Shown: in pieces, positions 8,619 to 16,429 of the stretch
Layout of the letters: each line of letters starts with the position of its first letter
Position numbering within the stretch: the first letter of the stretch is position 1
From: Desulforamulus putei DSM 12395
GTDB taxonomy: Bacteria > Bacillota > Desulfotomaculia > Desulfotomaculales > Desulfotomaculaceae
Direction of reading: 5' to 3'
NCBI RefSeq assembly: GCF_900129195.1
Contig: NZ_FQUY01000008.1
Span: 50,905-114,904 of the forward strand
DNA: 64,000 nucleotides
Translations under genes and position numbers: made by a program
Notes under the pieces: generated by a model
Database searches by the model: none
Seen by the model: only the letters and a program-made list of their open reading frames with translations
Told to the model about the DNA's origin: nothing

Positions 8619-10175
8619 ATGCAGAACCAAGTGGCCAAAGAAAAAGAAAGGCAAATGACCAGGCGGGGCTTCCTCAAAATGATGGGGGGGATTGGTCTTG
8701 CCGGAATCACTGCAACCATTGCCGGCTGCAGTACAGATCCCGCCGGTGGTAAGGGCTGGATGCCGCAACAGTATCAGGTTGCCAGTTCCTTCCCTGTCCA
8801 GGTAAAGGGTCGTGTTCCCATCGATCCTGCTAACCCTTCCATTACCCGGGATGACAAAAAGTGCGTTCTGTGCGGCCAGTGCGTAGAGGTTTGTCAAAGG
8901 GTCCAGACTGTATACGGGTACTATGAGCTTCCTATCAAAAACGACATTACCTGTGTAAACTGCGGACAGTGCACCCTGTGGTGTCCCACTGCGGCCATCA
9001 CTGAGCGTGACGACATTGACAAGGTTGTCAAAGCCCTGGCAGACAAGAACATGCACGTGGTTGTGCAAACCGCCCCTGCTACCAGGGTTGCATTAGGGGA
9101 AGAGTTTGGTATGGCTCCCGGCACCTTCGTTGAAGGCAAGCAGGTTGCCGCTCTGAAAAAATTGGGTTTTGATGCTGTATTCGACACCAACTTCTCGGCG
9201 GACCTCACAATTTTTGAAGAAGGTACTGAATTAATTAAGAGAATTTCCGGTCAAATTCACGAACCCCTGCCGCAGTTTACATCTTGCTGCCCCGGCTGGG
9301 TTAAATTCTGTGAATACTTCTATCCTGACCTGTTGCCCCATATGTCCACCTGTAAGTCGCCCCAGCAAATGCTTGGCGCTCTGATTAAGACTTATTACGC
9401 CAAAGAAAAAGGTATTAGCCCGGATAAAATCTTCTCGGTATCCATTATGCCCTGCACTGCTAAGAAGTTTGAAGCTGCCCGTCCGGAAATGAACAGTGTC
9501 GACAAGCATGCCAAAAAAACTGAACTGAGAGACGTCGACGTGATCCTTACCACCCGCGAACTGGCCCGCTTGATTAAGAGCAAGGGTATTGATTTGAACT
9601 CCCTGCAGGATGAAAAGTATGATTCCCTGATGGGCGAAAGCACCAGTGCCGGCTTAATATTCGGCGTTACCGGCGGCGTTATGGAAGCAGCCATTCGTTC
9701 CTCTTACTTCCTGATCACTAAGCAAGAGCCCCCGGAAGCTTTACTGAACCTGACTCCCATTCGTGGGCTGAAGGGCTGTAAAGAAGCTGCCGTTGATATT
9801 CCCGGCGTAGGCACAGTGAAAGTAGCGGTTGTACACGGCTTAAGCAATGCCCGCCCGGTTCTGGAAGCCGTTCGCAAGAAGGAAGCTCCCTGGCACTTTA
9901 TCGAGTTTATGGGCTGCCCCGGCGGTTGCATCGGTGGCGGTGGCCAACCTCGTACCTCTTTACCGCCGTCTGACCAGGTGCGTCAAGCCCGCATCGACAG
10001 CATTTACAATGCCGATGCTCATATTTACGCCAAGCGGAAGAGTTACGAAAACAAAGAGGTTTTGGCCCTCTACCAAAAGTTCCTGGAGAACCCCAACAGT
10101 CACCTGGCCCATGAGCTCCTGCACACCCACTATACCGATCGCAGCAAGCTGCTGACTGTTAAAAAGGACGCGTAA
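8619..10175 (+). CDS. hydA: Tat-exported [FeFe] hydrogenase, catalytic subunit
   Basis: Catalyses 2H+ + 2e- = H2. The 518 residues from ATG 8619 (AAAGGGGG ribosome binding site; an upstream ATG at 8577 lies inside a repeat and lacks one) begin with a twin-arginine signal, TRRGFLKMMGG (about 14-24). A lipobox-like IAGC (Cys 37) follows, so the mature enzyme may be lipid-anchored outside the membrane. Two [4Fe-4S] motifs (Cys 82/85/88/92 and 112/115/118/122) precede the H-cluster signatures TSCCPGWVKFC, MPCTAKKFE and EFMGCPGGCIGGGG. First gene of an operon with a four-cluster ferredoxin subunit and an NrfD-type membrane subunit, suggesting electron exchange with the quinone pool or a periplasmic-side carrier. 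Confidence 0.95.
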   Translation: MQNQVAKEKERQMTRRGFLKMMGGIGLAGITATIAGCSTDPAGGKGWMPQQYQVASSFPVQVKGRVPIDPANPSITRDDKKCVLCGQCVEVCQRVQTVYGYYELPIKNDITCVNCGQCTLWCPTAAITERDDIDKVVKALADKNMHVVVQTAPATRVALGEEFGMAPGTFVEGKQVAALKKLGFDAVFDTNFSADLTIFEEGTELIKRISGQIHEPLPQFTSCCPGWVKFCEYFYPDLLPHMSTCKSPQQMLGALIKTYYAKEKGISPDKIFSVSIMPCTAKKFEAARPEMNSVDKHAKKTELRDVDVILTTRELARLIKSKGIDLNSLQDEKYDSLMGESTSAGLIFGVTGGVMEAAIRSSYFLITKQEPPEALLNLTPIRGLKGCKEAAVDIPGVGTVKVAVVHGLSNARPVLEAVRKKEAPWHFIEFMGCPGGCIGGGGQPRTSLPPSDQVRQARIDSIYNADAHIYAKRKSYENKEVLALYQKFLENPNSHLAHELLHTHYTDRSKLLTVKKDA

Positions 10176-10204
10176 CTCTTGTATAACTTGGGAGGTGAAG
10201 TTCC

Positions 10205-10990
10205 ATGTCAAAAGGCGTTCTGGTTGATTTGACCAAATGTGTGGGTTGCGGCAGTTGTACCGTTGCCTGTAAACTGTATAACGATACCAAGTGGGATGAG
10301 AAGCAACCCACCGTGGGACCTAACGTTAAACTGAGCGATAAAAACTGGACAGTTGTTAAGTTTCATGAAGTTAAAGACAAAGAAGGAAGACCCGTTTGGC
10401 GCTTTGTGAAGCAGCAGTGCTTCCACTGCAAGGAACCCGCCTGTGCCTCTGCTTGCTTTGCCAAGGCTTTCCAAAAAACCAAAGAGGGCCCGGTTATTTA
10501 CTATCCCCATCTGTGCGTTGGTTGCCGTTATTGTATGGTAGCTTGTCCCTTCAACGTTCCGAAATATGAATGGGAGAAACCTTTCCCGCTGGTAACCAAA
10601 TGCATGATGTGCAGCAACAAAGTAGCCAAAGGCGAAGCTCCTGCCTGTGTATCCGTTTGCCCGGCCGGCGTATTCAAGTACGGCGACCGTGAAGAACTGT
10701 TAAAGGAAGCCAAGGCCATTATTGCCAAGGACCCCAAGTACGTGAAACACATCTTTGGCGAACAAGAAGTGGGCGGCACCGAGTGGATTTACATCTCGGA
10801 TATTCCCTTTGAGCAATTAGGCTTTAAGACCAATGTCACCAAGCGTCCCCTGCCCAGCTATACGGCTGCTTACATGCATGCCACTCCCTATGTGGGCATC
10901 GCCTGGGGCGTAGTTTTAACAGGTCTCTACCACTACACCAAGCGCCGTAACCAGATTGCCAAGGAAAACAATAAAAATATCAAAGCCTGA
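10205..10990 (+). CDS. HybA/DmsB-like four-cluster ferredoxin subunit with C-terminal membrane anchor
   Basis: Electron-transfer subunit linking hydrogenase and membrane subunit. 261 residues with four Cys motifs: CVGCGSCTVAC (about 13), CFHCKEPACASAC (about 80), CVGCRYCMVACP (about 106) and CMMCSNKVAKGEAPAC (about 134), i.e. sixteen ligands for four [4Fe-4S] clusters. A hydrophobic stretch near 225-245 (YVGIAWGVVLTGLYHY) looks like a membrane anchor, as in HybA. It has no signal peptide of its own, so it would have to travel with the Tat-targeted HydA. GGGAGGTG precedes ATG 10205; 29 bases separate it from hydA. Confidence 0.9.
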   Translation: MSKGVLVDLTKCVGCGSCTVACKLYNDTKWDEKQPTVGPNVKLSDKNWTVVKFHEVKDKEGRPVWRFVKQQCFHCKEPACASACFAKAFQKTKEGPVIYYPHLCVGCRYCMVACPFNVPKYEWEKPFPLVTKCMMCSNKVAKGEAPACVSVCPAGVFKYGDREELLKEAKAIIAKDPKYVKHIFGEQEVGGTEWIYISDIPFEQLGFKTNVTKRPLPSYTAAYMHATPYVGIAWGVVLTGLYHYTKRRNQIAKENNKNIKA

Positions 10991-11026
10991 GTAGGCAACA
11001 ATATTTAGAGAACTGGGGGGATCTCT

Positions 11027-12172
11027 ATGGCGTCTCACGCCCAAGCCCAAAAGTGGAGTTTTCGTATTACTCCAATCCGTGTATTATTGCTGCTATTATC
11101 TGCAGTTGCTACAGCCATCATCATTTACCGTCTTGTGACAGGCCTTGGAACTGTTACGAACCTGAACGACGAGTGGCCCTGGGGCCTCTGGATCGGTTTT
11201 GACGTACTGTGTGGCGTTGCCCTAGCCGGCGGCGGTTACGGTACGGCATTAATCGTACACGTACTGCACAGGGATTATTTTCACCCCATCGCCCGCAGCG
11301 CCATGCTGACTTCTTTGATCGGCTACCTGCTGGTCATGGCCGGCCTGTTCCTGGATATCGGTCAGTGGTTTAACTTCTGGCGTCCTTTTGTATCCTGGGG
11401 CCATTCCTCGGTACTGTTTGAAGTATTCTGGTGTGTTTCCTGTTACACTACAGTGCAGATTTTGGAGTTTGGCGAAATTGCCACCGAGCGTGTTGGGAAA
11501 AGGTTCCACAATATTTTTAAGGCTGCCCTGCCTGTATTGATGATTGTTGGTATTATTTTCCCCACCCTGCACCAATCTTCACTGGGTGCTCTGTACCTGC
11601 TGATGGTTGATAAGCTGTATCCCCTGTGGTGGTCGCCCATTATCTTTTTGTTCTTCTTAATGTCTTCTTTCTTTGTGGGCCCTGCTATGATCTGCGTGGA
11701 AACTACCCTGGCCGGTAAGGCTTACGACCACTGGATCCCGATTCCTGTCCTGCGTAAGTTGATAAGAATTTCAGGATATGCTATGATAGTATATCTGGTA
11801 CTGAAAATCTTCGATCTGGCAAATCGCGGCGTATTTAACCTGGTGTTTTCCGGTACCTTTGAAGCCAACATGTTCTTAATTGAAATGATTTTCGGTATCA
11901 TTATTCCCATCTTTATCTGCTTCAGCAACTTCAGTGCGTCCCGCAGCGGCTTATTTACCTTTGGTTTACTGGTAAGTCTCGGCGTGGTGTTAAACCGTAT
12001 GAACGTAGTAATTACTGGTATGATCCGATCCACCGGCGTATCTTACGTTCCTTCCTTAGCGGAATTCACTGTCAGCGCCGGCCTGGTAGCCATGGGTGTT
12101 CTGGCCTACTGCTTTATCGTTGAAAACTTCAGAATCCTGGAGCACGAAGAGCATCACGGTCATGCTGCCTAA
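11027..12172 (+). CDS. NrfD/HybB-type membrane subunit of the hydrogenase complex
   Basis: Polytopic membrane protein of the PSR/NrfD family that passes electrons between an exported iron-sulfur subunit and quinones. 381 residues with about nine to ten hydrophobic helices. The N-terminal family motif WPWGLWIGFDVLCGVALAGG is visible near residue 45, and GHSSVLFEVFWCVSCYT near 125. GGGGGG before ATG 11027; it completes the three-gene hyd operon, which ends at a clear terminator. Assignment to the family is solid; the electron acceptor is not deducible. Confidence 0.93.
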   Translation: MASHAQAQKWSFRITPIRVLLLLLSAVATAIIIYRLVTGLGTVTNLNDEWPWGLWIGFDVLCGVALAGGGYGTALIVHVLHRDYFHPIARSAMLTSLIGYLLVMAGLFLDIGQWFNFWRPFVSWGHSSVLFEVFWCVSCYTTVQILEFGEIATERVGKRFHNIFKAALPVLMIVGIIFPTLHQSSLGALYLLMVDKLYPLWWSPIIFLFFLMSSFFVGPAMICVETTLAGKAYDHWIPIPVLRKLIRISGYAMIVYLVLKIFDLANRGVFNLVFSGTFEANMFLIEMIFGIIIPIFICFSNFSASRSGLFTFGLLVSLGVVLNRMNVVITGMIRSTGVSYVPSLAEFTVSAGLVAMGVLAYCFIVENFRILEHEEHHGHAA

Positions 12173-12192
12173 CGAAAGCTTGTGCTAGGTAG

Positions 12193-12231
12193 GAAGGGCG
12201 GTGGTTGACACATCCCCCCGCCCTTCTTTTA
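12193..12231 (+). terminator. Terminator of the hydrogenase operon
   Basis: Stem GAAGGGCGG (12193-12201) / CCGCCCTTC (12218-12226), then TTTTATAA. Confidence 0.85.
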
Positions 12232-12246
12232 TAATAGTTATAAAAA

Positions 12247-12300
12247 TCGCGCCTGCTTTATTTTTCTATGTAACCCGAAGCCTAGTCGGGTTTTCTTTTT
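12247..12300 (+). repeat. Repeated structured element, copy 1
   Basis: CGCGCCTGC (12248-12256), a T-rich spacer, then the hairpin AACCCGA/TCGGGTT (12272-12292) and a long T-run. The same composite occurs again at 12385-12430. It resembles a small non-coding unit ending in a terminator; no known RNA family is recognised. Confidence 0.65.
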
Positions 12301-12332
12301 TTCCTTTGTTTGCAAACCAATTTGTCCAGGTG

Positions 12333-12362
12333 GAAGGTGGTGTTTTACCGGACACCACCTTC
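12333..12362. repeat. 11-bp hairpin between the two repeated elements
   Basis: GAAGGTGGTGT (12333-12343) pairs perfectly with ACACCACCTTC (12352-12362), loop of 8, no T-tract. It lies between the two element copies. Confidence 0.7.
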
Positions 12363-12384
12363 ATCATTGTGAAAGACCGGAAAC

Positions 12385-12430
12385 CGCGCCTGCATTTTTC
12401 CCATATAACCCGGTACCAATCGGGTTTTGT
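12385..12430 (+). repeat. Repeated structured element, copy 2
   Basis: CGCGCCTGC (12385-12393), a T-rich spacer and the hairpin AACCCG/CGGGTT (12407-12426) followed by TTTG. Same order and near-identical spacing as copy 1 (22 versus 24 bases between the two landmarks). Confidence 0.65.
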
Positions 12431-12441
12431 CTATTTGATAG

Positions 12442-12484
12442 GTTACTGTTAAGATTAATTCACCTGGACAGTCTTAACAGTAAC
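12442..12484. repeat. 13-bp perfect inverted repeat
   Basis: GTTACTGTTAAGA (12442-12454) is exactly inverted at 12472-12484 across 17 bases. It has no T-run, so an operator or RNA processing structure is more likely than a terminator. The rest of the 12485-12785 gap is AT-rich with nothing further recognised. Confidence 0.75.
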
Positions 12485-12783
12485 GCATATCACACTTGCC
12501 AATAACTTCTAGCAAAACCGGCCCGTGTCATCACCAGGTACATCCGGTAATAACCTGTCGCTCAAATTAATTTCATTGTAATGTGCCAATGTGTAGCGGG
12601 CAACTTTATGTAACTATGAAAAATTAAAATATGTTGTATTATTCTAAATTTTCTAACTAATTTTATCGGCAATTTCTGAAGCCTTTAAAAACAAGGATTC
12701 TCCAACGCCTGCCCCTTAAAAAAAATTAAGTTAATTAAATAAATAAATTAAGAAAACTACTCCTGAAACAAGGCCTGTCAAAC

Positions 12784-12815
12784 AAAAAATGGTTTAAGGC
12801 CAATGCCTTAAACCA
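12784..12815 (-). terminator. Terminator of the Cache-HAMP regulator gene
   Basis: Perfect 11-bp stem TGGTTTAAGGC / GCCTTAAACCA (12790-12815), loop of 4, followed on the minus strand by TTTTTTG. Confidence 0.9.
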
Positions 12816-12825
12816 CCTAGAATTG

Positions 12826-13941
12826 TTACTTTAAAAAAGTATATAATTTTAATGGCCTGCCAATGGGGCCATACTGCATTTCCACTTTGACCCTGCCGCA
12901 TTTTTCCATAAAATCAAGATAGCGACGGACAGTTACTTTCGTAAGTTTTACTTCCTCAGCAATCTCCGACACCGATAAATTACCTTGCCGGTTTTTCAAA
13001 TAACTCAGAATTTGTTGCAGAGTAACTTCATTTAATCCCTTGGGCAATTCACCCCAGTCTTCCCTATCTTCCTTGCTTTGATTGTTGGGTAAAACTGTTT
13101 CATTTTTTAAATCTGCATTAGAAAAGCTATTCGCCTGGGGCAAAGTAGCGCCTGTTGTTTTACTGATTTGATAGGTTAAAGCCTGTATCCATTCTACCAG
13201 CTGGTTAAAGGATTGAGCCAGTTCACCAATTTCATTTTTGCTTCCTATCTCCACCGGCGCAGAGATGCTGCCGGAAGTAACTTTTTGCGTTTCTGCGGTA
13301 ATCAATTTCAATGGTTTTATAATAAATCTCTGAGTAAAATAAAGTGATCCGACAAAGACAAGCAATGTTAAGGCAACCCCTATAAACGCCATTCGTAAAA
13401 GCGACTCGTAAAGCAATTCATCATAGAATTTTTTTGAAATACCCACATAGAACATCCCTATAATGTTGCCCCTTTCATCATAAAGGGGGCTATAGGCAGT
13501 TTGATACTTTTCACCCACCACCTCAGCTTCACCAAGGTACTCCTTGCCGTTGGCAAGAACACTTTTTGCTACCACATCCGAGGAATGGGTGCCCACCGCC
13601 CTTTGACCGTCGGACTTTTTTATGGTGGTTGAAACCCGGGTACTGCCAAGAAACAGGGTGCATGTATCTCCTGTAAGACTGCTGATATAATCGACGATCT
13701 CAAAGTTATTGTTTATTTTTACGTCACCCTTGTAAAGATAACCGTCTACCACTCGCCATGGTCCGGGATATTTCAAATCAATGATTGTCTTTGCTGTAGC
13801 CATGTCGCTTTTTGCCTTTGTTATGGCTGCCAGTTCCGAGGATTTCTTAATCTGCAGGCCCACTGCGGTCATAAAGCAAACGGCAAGGACTAAGGTTACG
13901 ACTACAACAAGGATGGTAATTTGCTGTTTAAGTGATTGCAA
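12826..13941 (-). CDS. Membrane-bound one-component regulator: Cache sensor, HAMP, CitB-type winged helix
   Basis: 371 residues. TM helix at about 7-28, an extracytoplasmic sensor at about 30-180 resembling the single-Cache modules of chemoreceptors (VDYISSLTGDTCTLFLG, SPLYDERGNIIGMFYVGI), TM helix at about 183-203, HAMP at about 205-258 (FIIKPLKLITAETQKV ... NEIGELAQSFNQL), a low-complexity linker, then a C-terminal helix-turn-helix at about 300-371. In that last part, LQQILSYLKNRQGNLSVSEI and VTVRRYLDFMEKCGRV resemble the DNA-binding end of CitB/DpiA/DcuR response regulators. No kinase, receiver or methyl-accepting region is present. It would bind DNA while anchored in the membrane. Likely ligand and target are unknown; the hyd operon and nearby inverted repeats are candidates. 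Confidence 0.82.
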   Translation of the reverse strand: MQSLKQQITILVVVVTLVLAVCFMTAVGLQIKKSSELAAITKAKSDMATAKTIIDLKYPGPWRVVDGYLYKGDVKINNNFEIVDYISSLTGDTCTLFLGSTRVSTTIKKSDGQRAVGTHSSDVVAKSVLANGKEYLGEAEVVGEKYQTAYSPLYDERGNIIGMFYVGISKKFYDELLYESLLRMAFIGVALTLLVFVGSLYFTQRFIIKPLKLITAETQKVTSGSISAPVEIGSKNEIGELAQSFNQLVEWIQALTYQISKTTGATLPQANSFSNADLKNETVLPNNQSKEDREDWGELPKGLNEVTLQQILSYLKNRQGNLSVSEIAEEVKLTKVTVRRYLDFMEKCGRVKVEMQYGPIGRPLKLYTFLK

Positions 13942-14080
13942 CCGAAGTACCTCCTCCCCGTCCCGTAGACTCCTTTATTAATTAAAAATTCTACGCATAT
14001 TTAATTAGACCTGCCTCATGGAATTAAAACTACTTTTATTTATTAAATTTTGTGAATTATCTGTATTCATTAGAAGATAA

Positions 14081-14108
14081 AAAAGCCCGCAGTCAAAACG
14101 GCTGCGGG
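14081..14108 (-). terminator. Terminator of the 93-aa gene
   Basis: CCCGCAG (14086-14092) / CTGCGGG (14102-14108); on the minus strand it is followed by CTTTTTT. Confidence 0.8.
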
Positions 14109-14118
14109 ACTTGGCATC

Positions 14119-14400
14119 TTAGGAAGCCGACTCTACAAAGTTTTTGGGGTCTTCCAGGAAGTAGACCACATAGGCCCTTTGAGGATCTTTACGGATTTCA
14201 TCCATGATGGAAGGTCCTACAGAAACCTCACCGATCAGGTTAATATCAGAATCAATGTCAAACTCTTCGTCTTCCAGGGGTTTAAGAACCTCCACCCCGG
14301 GATTGGGGTCCTTGGTCTTAATGGCCAGGGACAAATATTTTTGTTTTGCTTCTTCCGGGCTGTCGGCAAAAATAATTCTGGTGTTGGTCGGGTGCTGCAT
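14119..14400 (-). CDS. Hypothetical protein, 93 aa
   Basis: Not recognised. Soluble acidic protein (DEEFDIDSD, EDPKNF) with beta segments TRIIFADSP and YVVYFLEDP at the two ends. ATG 14400 has a GGAGGTATG-type ribosome binding site. It is followed by its own terminator and preceded, 23 bases away, by a small membrane protein gene on the same strand, so the two may form an operon. Confidence 0.7.
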   Translation of the reverse strand: MQHPTNTRIIFADSPEEAKQKYLSLAIKTKDPNPGVEVLKPLEDEEFDIDSDINLIGEVSVGPSIMDEIRKDPQRAYVVYFLEDPKNFVESAS

Positions 14401-14423
14401 GATACCATACCTCCAAGTGTTGA

Positions 14424-14660
14424 TTATTTATCCATTTTCTTAGGTAACCAGTTCTGGACCCACCTGTTCAGCAGCACAAGTCCTGCACCCAGCAATCCTA
14501 AGGCACCAATGGAAACAGCCAAGTGCACTCCCGGACTTAGTTGCAGCGATTGTATGTAGGTATTAAAGTTTTTAAGGGCTGAAGAGGCTACCATTACATA
14601 CAAAATGAGTATCATGAAAACAAAATAATTTGCTTTTTGATTTTGTTTTTTATTTTGCAA
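14424..14660 (-). CDS. Small membrane protein, 78 aa
   Basis: Not recognised. Two hydrophobic helices (about residues 13-30 and 44-63) with a basic N-terminus (MQNKKQNQK) and basic C-terminus (PKKMDK), predicting a hairpin topology with both ends inside. It lies just upstream of the 93-residue gene. The 200 bases upstream of it (14661-14862) show no further gene or signal. Confidence 0.6.
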   Translation of the reverse strand: MQNKKQNQKANYFVFMILILYVMVASSALKNFNTYIQSLQLSPGVHLAVSIGALGLLGAGLVLLNRWVQNWLPKKMDK

Positions 14661-14862
14661 AAGCTGTCTGTCCTTTCCAATGGTAATACCGAATTAAAAA
14701 TTTCGTTAAACAACTCATTCGTACAGGATGGTTTTATTTTACTATAAACTTGGTGTTTAGTGTACCCCGTAGTGTGAAAGTCCATAAAATTTTATAAATA
14801 ATCACTCTTTTGGGCGATCCGGCAATACAGTAACGGGGCCGTCAACCTCAACCAGCCCAATG

Positions 14863-15459
14863 TTAACTGAAAATCTTTAAAAAGTCTGCACATTTTAACC
14901 TGAATTCCACGTTGTCCCTTTCAAACACCTTTATTCCTTTTGCCTTTTCATCCTTGTCCAGTGTTTCTACACTGTCCACAAAGCAAAGGGGCGGAAACAG
15001 GATACACCACCAGTTTTTCCCTTTTCCTTCGCCAATGACAATCCTGACCGCATGATAATTACCCGCCGGCAGGGTTAAGTTACCGTAGGTTTTAGTGGGA
15101 AAGGCAAAATCACCCATCATTACGGCCACTTGATAATCCTTGCCTTCACGCTTAATTTGTGCTTGAGCCAGTTCTTTAATTTCATTCATACTTGACTGAA
15201 CGATTTGTTCAGCTTCTTGTCTGCTTGACGCTTGACGAAACCGTTCTTTCATTTCCTTTACAATAACATCTCTTACGTGAAGTTTTAACGTTTGGTCTTC
15301 TAAACTGTTGCTATTGGCAATCACATGAAAGCGGATCAGTTGGCTGGCAAATTCATGCTGGATATAGGTCCGGTAAGATAGAAAGGCTAGTCCAACCAAA
15401 ATAAGGATTGAACAAATAAGAAAATGAATTTTTTTTGCATTCTTTAACAACTCAGGCAC
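14863..15459 (-). CDS. spoIIR: Stage II sporulation protein R
   Basis: Forespore-secreted signalling protein that triggers SpoIIGA to process pro-sigma-E in the mother cell. 198 residues: N-terminal membrane/signal segment (about 12-28), then the family block LIRFHVIANSNSLEDQTLKL (about 42-61), LHVRDVIV, a central helical region and GNYHAVRIVIGEGKGKNWWC ... LFPPLCFVD, as in SpoIIR orthologues. The frame opens at GTG 15459; a TTG at 15450 has better spacing to a GGGG element. In the usual clostridial pattern it would be sigma-F dependent, but no clear promoter was found. Confidence 0.93.
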   Translation of the reverse strand: MPELLKNAKKIHFLICSILILVGLAFLSYRTYIQHEFASQLIRFHVIANSNSLEDQTLKLHVRDVIVKEMKERFRQASSRQEAEQIVQSSMNEIKELAQAQIKREGKDYQVAVMMGDFAFPTKTYGNLTLPAGNYHAVRIVIGEGKGKNWWCILFPPLCFVDSVETLDKDEKAKGIKVFERDNVEFRLKCADFLKIFS

Positions 15460-15520
15460 CCCACATACACTAATTAACTACTAAGAGTATGTGCAGGTCC
15501 TGCCAAATTTATACATCATA

Positions 15521-15549
15521 AAACAAAAAACCACAGTTTTTGCTGTGGT
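15521..15549 (-). terminator. Terminator at the end of the nif transcription unit
   Basis: ACCACAG (15530-15536) / CTGTGGT (15543-15549); on the minus strand it is followed by TTTTTTG. First good terminator downstream of nifB-anfO-nifV and the four small genes. Confidence 0.85.
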
Positions 15550-15592
15550 ATGGGAAAAAACAAAGAGGTGAGCCTGTGTAAACTTTTACACT

Positions 15593-15952
15593 TTAGTGGT
15601 GGTGATCGCATTGACCTTCCAGCTCAATGTAGTCCTGGAACTGGTCCCGTAAAAATAAATCCACCAGAGGCCGTGGGCTGCCCGGCACCACCCAGTGTAC
15701 CAGCATGCCGCTCTCGTCATTTCTAATCAAACGGCCGCGGGTACCCGGCTCCACATCCCCCAGCTTAACCCTCGCTCTTATCCAGACCTCGCCCCTGGCG
15801 TTATGAACCGCCAGCATTTGTCTGGCCATCTCCAGTGTGTGCATAAGGCCATTGATGGTTTCCTGGACCTTTCCCTGGGAAAGCATCTCTATACCCTCTG
15901 TACACAGTTTGATCACAGTATCCAGTTTTACCTTAGGGGCCTCCCTCTCCAT
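15593..15952 (-). CDS. Hypothetical protein at the end of the nif operon, His-rich tail
   Basis: Not recognised. 119 residues: a helical N-terminal half (LDTVIKLCTEGIEMLSQGK ...) and a beta-rich C-terminal half containing IRARVKLGDVEPGTRGRL and MLVHWVVPGSP. It ends in CDHHH, a possible metal-binding tail. ATG 15952 follows GGGAGG at about 10 bases. It is the last gene before the terminator at 15.53 kb and 18 bases after the 87-residue gene. Its position suggests a nitrogenase-related accessory role, which is inference only. Confidence 0.7.
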   Translation of the reverse strand: MEREAPKVKLDTVIKLCTEGIEMLSQGKVQETINGLMHTLEMARQMLAVHNARGEVWIRARVKLGDVEPGTRGRLIRNDESGMLVHWVVPGSPRPLVDLFLRDQFQDYIELEGQCDHHH

Positions 15953-15970
15953 CCTGTCCCAACCTCCCTT

Positions 15971-16234
15971 TTAACCGATGATGATGTTATAAACATCAAG
16001 GGGCTTGCCAACCAGTGACAATACCGTCCCCAGATCTGCAAATTCCACATCCCTTACTCTCAGGAAAACATCATTAAAAAGTTGGTAGTAAAAGGGTTGG
16101 CTTTTCCCCAGCAGCATTGCCTGCCAATTCGCTCCAAATTCCCCGGCCAGCCGGGTTTTTAATTCCTCTTCTCCCGCCGGGTCATCCAACGTTAAAACAC
16201 CTGTCAAATTGCCCACGGCAACGATTCTCCGCAA
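15971..16234 (-). CDS. Hypothetical protein, 87 aa, nif operon tail
   Basis: Not recognised. Starts at TTG 16234 only 6 bases beyond the stop of the preceding 56-residue gene, without a clear ribosome binding site, so translation is probably coupled. Alpha/beta composition: RIVAVGNLTGVLTL, a helical acidic middle, then DVFLRVRDVEFADLGTVLSL. No cysteines. Its place between other small genes in the nif unit makes it a candidate accessory protein. Confidence 0.6.
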   Translation of the reverse strand: MRRIVAVGNLTGVLTLDDPAGEEELKTRLAGEFGANWQAMLLGKSQPFYYQLFNDVFLRVRDVEFADLGTVLSLVGKPLDVYNIIIG

Positions 16235-16240
16235 AGGTTC

Positions 16241-16411
16241 TCAGCCTGTTTCGTAAAAATAGACCGGGATTTCCCGTCCACCCGCTGCATCCACCAGGGA
16301 GTTTAACCGGCTGCCATCCATGGAACCAAGGATTACCTGACCATGTTTGGTTACAATTTCCCTTATTTCACTCAACTGCCTGCAGCCGGCGGCTGCCAGA
16401 ATTGCCTGCAT
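16241..16411 (-). CDS. Small hypothetical protein, 56 aa, nif operon tail
   Basis: Not recognised. Begins MQAILAAAGCRQLSEI and ends REIPVYFYETG. Predicted helix followed by a VILGSMDGSRLNSLVDAAGG segment, with a single Cys at residue 10. AAGGTGGG lies about 6 bases before ATG 16411, a good ribosome binding site. It sits between the Cys-rich miniprotein and the 87-residue gene with gaps of 18 and 6 bases, typical of an operon. Confidence 0.6.
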   Translation of the reverse strand: MQAILAAAGCRQLSEIREIVTKHGQVILGSMDGSRLNSLVDAAGGREIPVYFYETG

Positions 16412-16429
16412 AAAAACCCACCTTTACCT

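Noticed and set aside
12201..12452. 83-codon plus-strand frame after the hydrogenase operon
   Set aside because: It runs through the terminator and the duplicated hairpin elements, so the open frame is a by-product of those repeats.
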